In this document: positions 54,188 through 61,479 of the stretch, piece by piece
Layout: each line of letters starts with the position of its first letter
How positions within the stretch are numbered: the first letter of the stretch is position 1
Assembly: GCF_001612615.1 (NCBI RefSeq)
Contig: NZ_BDAU01000083.1
Coordinates: 1-64,000 of the forward strand
Reading direction: 5' to 3'
Source: Nocardia amikacinitolerans NBRC 108937
GTDB lineage: Bacteria; Actinomycetota; Actinomycetes; Mycobacteriales; Mycobacteriaceae
DNA: 64,000 nucleotides
Notes under the pieces: model-generated
Told to the model about the DNA's origin: nothing
What the model saw: the letters and a program-made list of their open reading frames with translations, nothing else
Databases searched by the model: none
Position numbers and translations under genes: made by a program

Positions 54188-54218
54188 GAGAACCGGCCAG
54201 ATACTCTGGCCGGTTCTC
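54188..54218 (+). terminator. Hairpin terminator after the secreted-protein gene
   Basis: GAGAACCGGCCAG (54188-54200), loop ATACT, CTGGCCGGTTCTC (54206-54218): a perfect 13-bp stem 58 bp after the stop, followed by GTTGCGTTC. Confidence 0.82.
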
Positions 54219-54496
54219 GTTGCGTTCGAGAGCCTCAGGCGTTGAGCTCCCAGAACCAGGGTGCGTCTTCGTGCCAGAGTGCGTCGAGTGGTCGCCCGCT
54301 GCCCACCAGGATGTCCTCGCTGTTATCCAGGGCAAAGAGATTGCCCGGGTAAAGTCTGCCGAACGCGCAGAATGCGGAGCGTGATCGCGCATTCCGCCGA
54401 CTGTGCTGACCGATTCGGACAGCACGACCAGCGGCGTGGCAGGGCGTTCGGCGTGATCGATGTGCTGCTTCGTCGGTGGTGCGAGGTCGCAATGGC
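54219..54496 (-). other. Possible gene remnant downstream of the methyltransferase
   Basis: On the minus strand a frame ending at 54235 gives a protein-like tail (AFGRLYPGNLFALDNSEDIL, then GRPLDALWHEDAPWFWELNA). Its upstream part overlaps the methyltransferase antisense frame and has no matching start. This is probably the 3' end of a lost gene; family unknown. Confidence 0.35.
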
Positions 54497-55252
54497 TCAG
54501 TCTGCCTGGAGGACGAAAAACAGGAAACCCAAGAAACTTTCGCCGATGACTTCACGGAACACCTCCGGAAACACATCGCGGGCCGCAGCCACAGGCGGCG
54601 GCTCACTGATAACACTGATGCGAAAACCCGACGCGGTGAAAGCATCGGTCATCGCGTGCAGCGGCCGGTCCCAGAAATGCAACCGGGCGGACTGCCCGCC
54701 CAAGGTCCACTCCTCGGTCCGCTCGCGGGTCTGGAAATAGTCGGTTTTCTTCCCAGCCGAGCGTTCGGTGACCCAGATGGCGAAAGGATGCTCGACCGAG
54801 ACGATGAGCCGACCGCCGGGCTTCAGGACGCGCCGCAACTCTGTCAGTGTCGGTCCCCAGTCCTGCAGGTAGTGCAGCACCAGGGATGCAACGACGTCGT
54901 CGAACGCGTCGTCGGGAAACGGGAGTGGGTTCGCGAGGTCGGCGATTCGCAGGTCCGCGTCGGTGCCCAGTCGGCGTCGAGCCACCTCCAGCATTCCGGC
55001 ACTCGCGTCGATGCCGGTCACCATGGCACCCCGATCGCGCAGTTCAGCGAATAAAGCACCTGATCCGCACCCGGCGTCGAGGATCCGCCGACCGCTCACG
55101 TCCCCGGCGAGCTCCAGCACCGCGGGCCGCTCGTAGTAAGCGTTCAGCAGGCTGGTCTCGTTCTCTGCGGTATACCCCTCGGCAATGCTGTCGTAGTTGT
55201 ACGCCTGGGCGGGATCGGCAGGAAGCGCGGTGCCTTCCGGAACGGGAGTCAT
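54497..55252 (-). CDS. Class I SAM-dependent methyltransferase (UbiE/Methyltransf_11-like)
   Basis: A 251-residue methyltransferase. Motif I is ILDAGCGSGALFAELRDRG near residue 58, motif II VTGIDASAGMLEVARRR, then LPFPDDAFDDVVASLVLHYLQDW (motif IV region) and LRRVLKPGGRLIVSVEHPF (post-motif). The substrate is unknown; the family covers quinones, small metabolites and antibiotics. ATG 55250-55252 gives MTPVPEGTAL; upstream in-frame sequence is Cys- and Arg-rich and unlikely to be translated. Confidence 0.87.
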   Translation of the reverse strand: MTPVPEGTALPADPAQAYNYDSIAEGYTAENETSLLNAYYERPAVLELAGDVSGRRILDAGCGSGALFAELRDRGAMVTGIDASAGMLEVARRRLGTDADLRIADLANPLPFPDDAFDDVVASLVLHYLQDWGPTLTELRRVLKPGGRLIVSVEHPFAIWVTERSAGKKTDYFQTRERTEEWTLGGQSARLHFWDRPLHAMTDAFTASGFRISVISEPPPVAAARDVFPEVFREVIGESFLGFLFFVLQAD

Positions 55253-55387
55253 GCGGCCCATCCTGGCACGCCCGCACGTGCAGGCGCTGTAAGGCCTTGT
55301 CAGGCAACCATTCTGACTACTCGACAATCGTCCACTATCGGCTATTACAGGATGTCGATCCAAGGCGTCCGGAGCGCTGAGATGAGG

Positions 55388-55560
55388 TCAGAACAGGGTG
55401 TCGCGCACCCGCAGCGGTCGGTAGCCGGTAGGGCCGAGCTGGGCGAGTTCGGCGTCGATGTCGACCTCGATCGCGCCGAAGAATGATGTTGGCGCTGTGG
55501 GCCGGGGAGATGTGGGCCAGGACCTCGTCATCGATGCGCTGTCCGGACCGGCGCAGCTAA
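55388..55560 (-). pseudogene. C-terminal remnant of a Tn3-family-like transposase
   Basis: On the minus strand, IDDEVLAHISPAHSANI is followed after a frameshift near 55487 by FFGAIEVDIDAELAQLGPTG and YRPLRVRDTLF, then a stop at 55388. The SPxHxxNIxxxG pattern resembles the end of Tn3-type TnpA proteins (SP-x-x-x-x-HIN-x-x-G). Nothing remains upstream of it, so only about 57 codons survive. Assignment is from memory of the family and is tentative. Confidence 0.45.
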
Positions 55561-56066
55561 ACGGCCAGCCAGGCCGTTTCCCCAGCTCGCGCCACTGACA
55601 TTCTCATGCGCCCTCGCAACCCCGCTGGTTCGGTCGGCCCGGGAGCACCCACATGGCGATTCCGGACTATTGCGTCGGACGAAAATCGGTAGGCTGCCGA
55701 TGACGAGAACGGCTGTCGTGAGAGCCCGCGATCGACGACCGCCCGCGCATAGTTGTTCGCCTCCGCGCGCGTCAGTTCGCGCGGGAACGGTCCTCGATCG
55801 CGATGGTCCCGCTGCCGGTGTCGCGCGCGATCTACCGCGCGCGAGCGCACCTTTCACCCCGCCGTCGCGCGCGATCGGCGACCGGCGCCCGCGCGAGTGA
55901 TCGACTTTCCCGCGCGCTCGACCGATCGCGATCGGTGGCACGGAATCCGCACCATCCGGACCTGCGCCGCACCTTCGGCGGGCGCACGAGGAGGCGCCGG
56001 TCGAGGTCGCGCTCTGCCACGCCGCGAAACAGGCTTGTGCCGTAGTCCTTTCGCAGGCCGTCGCCG
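55561..56066. other. Gene-free, repetitive stretch before the ppc gene end
   Basis: About 500 bp without a credible gene. Between 55780 and 55960 it is dominated by irregular GCGCG and CGATCGCG motifs (CGCGCGATC, GATCGCGATC), unlike coding DNA here. Probably decayed sequence. Confidence 0.4.
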
Positions 56067-58841
56067 CTACCCCGAATTGCGCAGTGCGGTGGCCAGGCCG
56101 TTCATCGTCAACAGGATGCCGCGTTTCACCAACTCCGAGTCATCGCCCGCGCGCAGCCTGCGCAACAGCTCCACCTGCATCTGGTTGAGCGGCTCCAGGT
56201 ACGGAAAGCGGTTGTGAATGGACTCCGCCAGCGACGGGTTGTCCGCGAGCAGCTGCTCGTGGCCGGTGATGGCGGCGTGCATGCGCAGGGTCCTGGCGTG
56301 CTCCTCGCGGATCATGCCGAAGATCTGCTCGCGCAACGCCACGTCGTCGACCAATTCCGCGTAACGCGCGGCGATGTCGAGATCGCTCTTGGCCATCACC
56401 TGCGCCAGATTGGACAGCACCGTGCGGAAGAACGGCCAGCGCCGGTACAGATCCGACAGCGTCGCGAGCCGTTCCGGATCGCCGCCGACCCACTCCTCCA
56501 GCGCGGCCCCGGTGCCGTACCAGCCGGGCAGCATCACTCGGGCCTGGCTCCAGGACATCACCCAGGGGATGGCGCGCAGATCGGCCACCGAGCTGGTGGG
56601 TTTGCGGGAGGCGGGCCTGCTGCCGATGTTCAGATCGCCGACTTCCGCAACCGGCGTCGATTGGCGGAAGTACTCGACGAATCCGGGCGTCTCGTGCACC
56701 AGCCGCGAGTAGGCGGCGCGCGCCCTCGCCGCGAGATCGTCCATGAGCTCGTAGGACGGCTCGGCGTCGGCGCCGAGTCCTTCCATGTCCAACAGCGTCG
56801 ACTCCAGGGTGCCCGCGATGAGCGATTCCAGATTGCGATGCGCCGCACCGGGTTCGGCGTACTTGGCGGCGATCACCTCGCCCTGCTCGGTGAGCCGCAG
56901 CGAACCGTGCACCGCGCCAGCGGGCTGGGCGAGGATGGCGTCGTAGCTGCGGCCACCGCCGCGGCCGACGGTGCCGCCGCGACCGTGGAAGAGCCGCAAC
57001 CGAATTCCCGCCTTGCGGGCGACGTCCACCAGGTCCAGCTCCGCGCGGTACAGCGCCCAGTTCGCGGCAAGGTACCCGCCGTCCTTGTTGGAATCGGAGT
57101 AGCCGAGCATGACCTCCTGCCGCATTCCCTTGGCGGCCACCAGTTCTCGGTACACCGGCACCTCGAGCGCCGCGGCGAGCGTGTCCGCGCCCGCCCGCAG
57201 ATCCTCGATGGTCTCGAACAGCGGGACGATGTTCGCCGAGCAGTGCGGCGGGCCGTCCGGCTCGCCGGGATCGAGCAGGCCGCCCTCCTTCAGCAGCAGC
57301 GCCGCCTCCAGCATGTCGCTGACCGAGGTGCACATGCTGATGATGTAGTTCGGCACGGCCTCCGCGCCGAAGGTGTCGACGACGTCCTTGGCTGCCCGCA
57401 TGATGGCGACCTCACCGGTGGCCAGATCGCTCAACCTGGCGTACGGACCGAGCAGCGGCCTGCGGGTGCGCAGCTCGGCGGCGAGCAGGTCGACCCGCTC
57501 GCGCTCCGGCAAGCTCCGGTAGTCGGCGTGCACGCCCGCCCAGGCGAGCAGTTCGGCGACGACCTGCTCGTGCACCTCCGAGTTCTGCCGCATGTCCAGG
57601 CCCTGGAGATGGAAGCCGAAGGTCTCGACGGCGTGGCGCAGCGCGGCGAGCCGGTCGTCGGCGAGCAGGCCGTCGCCGGTGGCCCGCATCGAGGCGTCGA
57701 TGGCGTCCAAGTCGTCGAGCAGGGCGCGCGGTGTGGGATACGGCGCGGCGTCGGTGTCGGTGATCCCGTCGGCGGGCGGCGCACCGAGCGCGGCGGTCGC
57801 GGTGGCCGTCAGGCGGGCCCGAATGGCATGCAGCGCACGGCGATACGGTTCGTCGGCGTGCGCGGTCGGATCCGGATAGCCCGCCTCCGCGAGCGCGGCC
57901 ACCTCCGGGGTCACCCGCACCAGACGCGCGGACTGCGCCAGCGTCTTCTCCAGCTCGACCAGGTCGCGCAGGTAGCGGCCGAACGCCACCGCCGAGGCCT
58001 GGGTGGCCGCGTGCCGCACGACATCCGCGGTGACGTAGGGGTTGCCGTCCCGGTCACCGCCGATCCAGGAGCCGGGCCGCAGGATCGGGCGGGTCAGCAG
58101 GTCGGCGCCGGGCCAGCGGGAGCGCAGCGCGGCGCGCACCTCGGCGTTGATCGCGGGGATGACGTCGAGCAGGGTCAGCTCGTAGTAGCGCAGACCGACG
58201 GCGATCTCGTCCTGAATCCGCAAGCGCGCCAACCGGATCAGGGCCGTGCGCCACAGCGAGAGCACCTGGCGGCGGATGCGCAGCTCCAGGTCGGCGCGCT
58301 CCGGTTCGGTCTCGGCGTAGCGCTGGCGGCGGCGCATCAGCTCGGTGATCTTGGTCTGCCCGTCGAACACGGTGCGGCGGCGGGTCTCGGTGGGGTGCGC
58401 GGTGATCACCGGCGAGACCAGCGCGTCGGTGAGCAGGTCGGCGACCTCCGCGCCGTTCAGCGCGGCGGCGTCGAGCTTGCGGTAGGTGGCGGCCAACGAG
58501 GAGTCCTGCGGCGGTTCCCCCGCGGCGGTGTGCACCGCGCGGCGGCGGTCGCGCTGAATGTCCTCGGCCAGGTTGGCCAGCAGCACGAAATAGGTGAAGG
58601 CGCGGATCAGCGGCAGCGCCACCGCGATGTCGACGCCGCGCAGCATCTCCGCGACGGCGCTGCGCCCGACCTCCTCGCGCCGCACCCGGAACGCCTCGAT
58701 GCGGACCCGCTCGATCAGGTCGAAGACCTCGGGGCCCTCGTGATCACGGATGGTGTCGCCGAGCACGCCACCCAGAAACCGGATGTCGTCGCGCAGCGGC
58801 CGGGTCGCGTCCTGTTCGGTCTCGATCCGCGGTTCGGTCAT
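56067..58841 (-). CDS. ppc: Phosphoenolpyruvate carboxylase
   Basis: Anaplerotic enzyme that carboxylates PEP with bicarbonate to oxaloacetate. The 924-residue product has the catalytic His in VISPVITAHPTETRRRT, the GGDRDGNPYVT loop, the second signature MLGYSDSNKDGGY with LFHGRGGTVGRGGG, and the QNSG-type C-terminus (ATALRNSG). The length is normal for the bacterial-type enzyme. ATG 58839-58841 (MTEPRIETEQ) suits the family; the frame continues upstream without homology. Single gene, divergent from the next. Confidence 0.96.
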   Translation of the reverse strand: MTEPRIETEQDATRPLRDDIRFLGGVLGDTIRDHEGPEVFDLIERVRIEAFRVRREEVGRSAVAEMLRGVDIAVALPLIRAFTYFVLLANLAEDIQRDRRRAVHTAAGEPPQDSSLAATYRKLDAAALNGAEVADLLTDALVSPVITAHPTETRRRTVFDGQTKITELMRRRQRYAETEPERADLELRIRRQVLSLWRTALIRLARLRIQDEIAVGLRYYELTLLDVIPAINAEVRAALRSRWPGADLLTRPILRPGSWIGGDRDGNPYVTADVVRHAATQASAVAFGRYLRDLVELEKTLAQSARLVRVTPEVAALAEAGYPDPTAHADEPYRRALHAIRARLTATATAALGAPPADGITDTDAAPYPTPRALLDDLDAIDASMRATGDGLLADDRLAALRHAVETFGFHLQGLDMRQNSEVHEQVVAELLAWAGVHADYRSLPERERVDLLAAELRTRRPLLGPYARLSDLATGEVAIMRAAKDVVDTFGAEAVPNYIISMCTSVSDMLEAALLLKEGGLLDPGEPDGPPHCSANIVPLFETIEDLRAGADTLAAALEVPVYRELVAAKGMRQEVMLGYSDSNKDGGYLAANWALYRAELDLVDVARKAGIRLRLFHGRGGTVGRGGGRSYDAILAQPAGAVHGSLRLTEQGEVIAAKYAEPGAAHRNLESLIAGTLESTLLDMEGLGADAEPSYELMDDLAARARAAYSRLVHETPGFVEYFRQSTPVAEVGDLNIGSRPASRKPTSSVADLRAIPWVMSWSQARVMLPGWYGTGAALEEWVGGDPERLATLSDLYRRWPFFRTVLSNLAQVMAKSDLDIAARYAELVDDVALREQIFGMIREEHARTLRMHAAITGHEQLLADNPSLAESIHNRFPYLEPLNQMQVELLRRLRAGDDSELVKRGILLTMNGLATALRNSG

Positions 58842-58980
58842 GAGATCGACCCTACTGCCGGTTCCCACCGAACGACGCGACGGACGTGTCAGGATCACAC
58901 TCCCCCGCGCCGGTGTCGAGACGCCCCGGAATCGCGCCGGTAACGTGGACGGCACAACGGCTCCGAACCCGAGGATTCCG

Positions 58981-59481
58981 ATGGCCGAACGATCCGACAG
59001 CGGTCCCGCCGAGCTCAGCCGAACCGGCCGGTTCGCCCACTTCGGTTCCACCAGGTTGACCGCGATCAGCAAGTGGCAGGGCCGGCTGCACAGTCGGCTG
59101 TACGCCCGGTTCGGCGGCACCCGGTTCGGCAAGTGGCTCGGTCGGCCCGTGTTCCAGCTGACCGTGCCGGGCCGCAAGACCGGCCTGCCGCGTTCGGTCG
59201 TGCTGATGTATATCCCGGACGGCGACGACCTGCTGGTCAGCGGCTCGTTCGGCGGCCACCCGAAGCCGCCCAACTGGTGGGGCAATCTGGTCGCCGCGGG
59301 CGGCGGACAGGCGCAGGTCGGTCACGAGACGTGGCCGGTGACCGCGCGGGTGGTGACCGACGACGACGAATACGCGGCGCGCTGGCGGGTCCTTGTCGCC
59401 CACTACCCCGACCTCGCGACGTATCAAGCGCTCAGCTCGCGACGTCTGCCGATCGCGGTGCTCAGCCGCGCCGCGGAGTGA
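58981..59481 (+). CDS. Deazaflavin (F420)-dependent nitroreductase-family protein
   Basis: A 166-residue split-barrel protein of the Ddn family. VFQLTVPGRKTGLPRSVVLMYIPDGDDLLVSGSFGG and PNWWGNLVAAGGG are the F420-binding segments. Members reduce quinones or nitroaromatics with F420H2 in mycobacteria and Nocardia. The native substrate is unknown. ATG 58981 directly precedes the reading. Confidence 0.9.
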   Translation: MAERSDSGPAELSRTGRFAHFGSTRLTAISKWQGRLHSRLYARFGGTRFGKWLGRPVFQLTVPGRKTGLPRSVVLMYIPDGDDLLVSGSFGGHPKPPNWWGNLVAAGGGQAQVGHETWPVTARVVTDDDEYAARWRVLVAHYPDLATYQALSSRRLPIAVLSRAAE

Positions 59482-59521
59482 TCGGCAACTCCACGCATCG
59501 GTCGCCGGGTCCGTGGACCGG

Positions 59522-60079
59522 CTATAGAGTGCGGATCACTCGCGCCGGGTTGCCCGCGGCGAAGACGGCATCGGGGAGGTCGCGGGTGACGACGCTGCCC
59601 GCGCCGACCACCGTGTTCGCGCCGACCGTCACTCCGGGGCAGACGATGACGCCGCCGCCGAACCACACGTTGTCGCCGATGGCGATCGGGGCCGCCGACT
59701 CCCAGCGCTGCCGTCGCGCCTCGTGGTCGGTCATCGGATGCAGGGCGGTGAGCAGCTGACAGCGGGGGCCGATGGAGACGTCGTCGCCGATGGTGATGGC
59801 CGCGCAGTCGAGCAGGATGGCGTCGTAGTTGAGGAAGCTGTTAGCGCCGATCTCGATGAGATAGCCGTAGTCGCACTGGAACCGGGGCATGATCCAGGAC
59901 CCCTCCCCCAGCTTGCCCAGCAACTCGCGCAGCACCTGCTCGCGCCGCGCGGTCTCGTCGGGGGCGGTCCTGTTGAACTCGTCGCACAGCGACTGCGCAC
60001 GCTGCCGCTCCGCGACCAGCTCGGGATCGCTGTCCTTGTACAACTCCCCGCGCAGCATCCGCTGCTTGTGCTCGCCCAT
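59522..60079 (-). CDS. Sugar O-acetyltransferase (maltose/galactoside acetyltransferase-like)
   Basis: Left-handed beta-helix acetyltransferase of 185 residues. The N-terminal mac domain (EHKQRMLRGELYKDSDPELVAER) is followed by the hexapeptide-repeat helix (IGDDVSIGPRCQLLTALHP with the catalytic His, then IAIGDNVWFGGGVIVCPGVTVGANTVVGAGSVV). It transfers acetyl from acetyl-CoA to a sugar hydroxyl. ATG 60077-60079 is favoured; a GTG three codons upstream is in frame. Confidence 0.93.
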   Translation of the reverse strand: MGEHKQRMLRGELYKDSDPELVAERQRAQSLCDEFNRTAPDETARREQVLRELLGKLGEGSWIMPRFQCDYGYLIEIGANSFLNYDAILLDCAAITIGDDVSIGPRCQLLTALHPMTDHEARRQRWESAAPIAIGDNVWFGGGVIVCPGVTVGANTVVGAGSVVTRDLPDAVFAAGNPARVIRTL

Positions 60080-60111
60080 TCGCCCCACGCTAGCCGAGCG
60101 GCGCGGCCGGG

Positions 60112-60732
60112 TCAGCCAACCTCCCGCGCCGTCCGGTGCGGCGCCGAAAGACGGTGCAGCAGCACCTGTTCCAGCAGACCGACGAGCACCTGCTTGACCG
60201 ACTCGCGCCGTCGCGCGTCACATTCCAGGACGGGGATCCACGCGTCGAGTCCCAGCGCCTCGCGCACCTCGTCGAGCTCGAAGCACGCGCCGCGCTCGAA
60301 GCGGTTCACCACCACGACGAACGGGGTGTCGTGCTCCTCGAAGTAGTCCAGCACCGGGAAACAGTCCTCGATCCGGTCGGTGTCCACGACGAGGACCGCG
60401 CCGAGCGCGCCGTCCACCAGGTCGTCCCAGAGGAAGACGAAACGGTCCTGGCCCGGCGTGCCGAACAGGTAGAGGATGAGCGAACTGTCCAGCGTGATGC
60501 GCCCGAAGTCGAGCGCGACGGTGGTCTGCGTCTTGTCCGCGCGGTGGCCGGGATCGTCGACGCCGACCGCCATCTCGGTCATGGCGGCTTCGGTGACCAA
60601 CGGCTCGATCTCGGAGATGGCGCCGATGAAGGTGGTCTTGCCGACGCCGAAACCGCCGCTGACGACGATCTTCACCGACGAAGGCAGCGCCGGTTCCACG
60701 AGCGGAACCGCCGCGTCAGAGTGCCCGTACAA
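60112..60732 (-). CDS. cvnD: Conservon GTP-binding protein (CvnD)
   Basis: Small Ras/Arf-like GTPase of 206 residues. The G1 loop is GGFGVGKTT (about 26-34). LFGTPGQDRFVFLWDDL is the switch II/G3 region, VVVVNRF sits where NKxD is expected (with Arg in place of the usual Lys), and LECDARRRESV is the G5 region. It is the last gene of a cvnABCD set, whose kinase, roadblock and DUF742 proteins form a membrane-associated G-protein-like complex in Streptomyces. The GTG start overlaps cvnC by 17 bp. Confidence 0.9.
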   Translation of the reverse strand: MYGHSDAAVPLVEPALPSSVKIVVSGGFGVGKTTFIGAISEIEPLVTEAAMTEMAVGVDDPGHRADKTQTTVALDFGRITLDSSLILYLFGTPGQDRFVFLWDDLVDGALGAVLVVDTDRIEDCFPVLDYFEEHDTPFVVVVNRFERGACFELDEVREALGLDAWIPVLECDARRRESVKQVLVGLLEQVLLHRLSAPHRTAREVG

Positions 60733-61051
60733 GATCCCTGATCCTCTCGATGGCTGCGGTGGAGAGTTCCTGGGCGTCGCGGACCGTCACGTGGCCCGCG
60801 GCCACGAGATCGCTGACGATCACCTTCGCGACGCCAACCGGCACCCGCAGCGCGGTGCCGACCTCGGCGATGGAATGCGGCCGCTGACACAGCCGCACCA
60901 CGGTGCGCTGCTCGAAGCGCAGCGGGGCCGAGAGCGCGGCGGGCGGCGCCTGCACCAGGGTTTCGATGCGCAAACCGTCCAGCAACGGGGTGGTGCGCCC
61001 CGCGGTGAGGACGAACGGACGCACGAAGGCGTCGGCGGCCGAATCCCTCAT
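60716..61051 (-). CDS. cvnC: Conservon DUF742 protein (CvnC)
   Basis: A 111-residue winged-helix-like protein. FVRPFVLTAGRTTP at the N-terminus and RFEQRTVVRLCQRPHSIAEVGTALRVPVGVAKVIVSDLVAAG in the middle are the DUF742 signature. The start overlaps the cvnB stop by 4 bp. It links the kinase module to the GTPase in an unknown way. Confidence 0.93.
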   Translation of the reverse strand: MRDSAADAFVRPFVLTAGRTTPLLDGLRIETLVQAPPAALSAPLRFEQRTVVRLCQRPHSIAEVGTALRVPVGVAKVIVSDLVAAGHVTVRDAQELSTAAIERIRDLVRAL

Positions 61052-61479
61052 CTGCGCAACGTCTCTCTGAGTTCCGAGATCAGAGCCGGATCGAGCAGGG
61101 TGCCCGCGCGTTCGGCGAGCACCGCCATCTCGTAGCCCACCAGCCCGACGTCGCAGCCGCCCTCGGCGATCACTCCGAGGCAGCTGCCGTCGCCGAGCGC
61201 GGAGACCAGCAGGAAGCCGCGCTTCATCTCGATCATGATCAGCTTCAGGCCGTCGAACTCGTAACTGCGCGAGGCGCTTCTCGCCAGACTCGCCAGACCC
61301 GACACCATGGCGGCGAGCCGGTCTCCGCCTGCGCGGTCCAAGCCGTCCGACATCGCGATGAGCAGGCCGTCGGAGGAGACGGCGACGGTGTCGCGGACGC
61401 CATCGGTGTCGCGAACGAAGTTGGCGAGCAGCCAGTTGAAGGTGTGCGGGTCGGCGGTCTGCGGCAGGTGTGTGGTCAC
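61048..61479 (-). CDS. cvnB: Conservon roadblock/LC7 protein (CvnB)
   Basis: A 143-residue roadblock/LC7-fold protein: FNWLLANFVRDTDGVRDTVAVSSDGLLIAMSDGL, then RLAAMVSGLASLARSASRSY. Roadblock proteins act as GTPase-activating or scaffold partners for MglA/CvnD-type GTPases. The GTG start (61477-61479) overlaps the kinase stop (GTGA). Confidence 0.93.
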   Translation of the reverse strand: MTTHLPQTADPHTFNWLLANFVRDTDGVRDTVAVSSDGLLIAMSDGLDRAGGDRLAAMVSGLASLARSASRSYEFDGLKLIMIEMKRGFLLVSALGDGSCLGVIAEGGCDVGLVGYEMAVLAERAGTLLDPALISELRETLRR

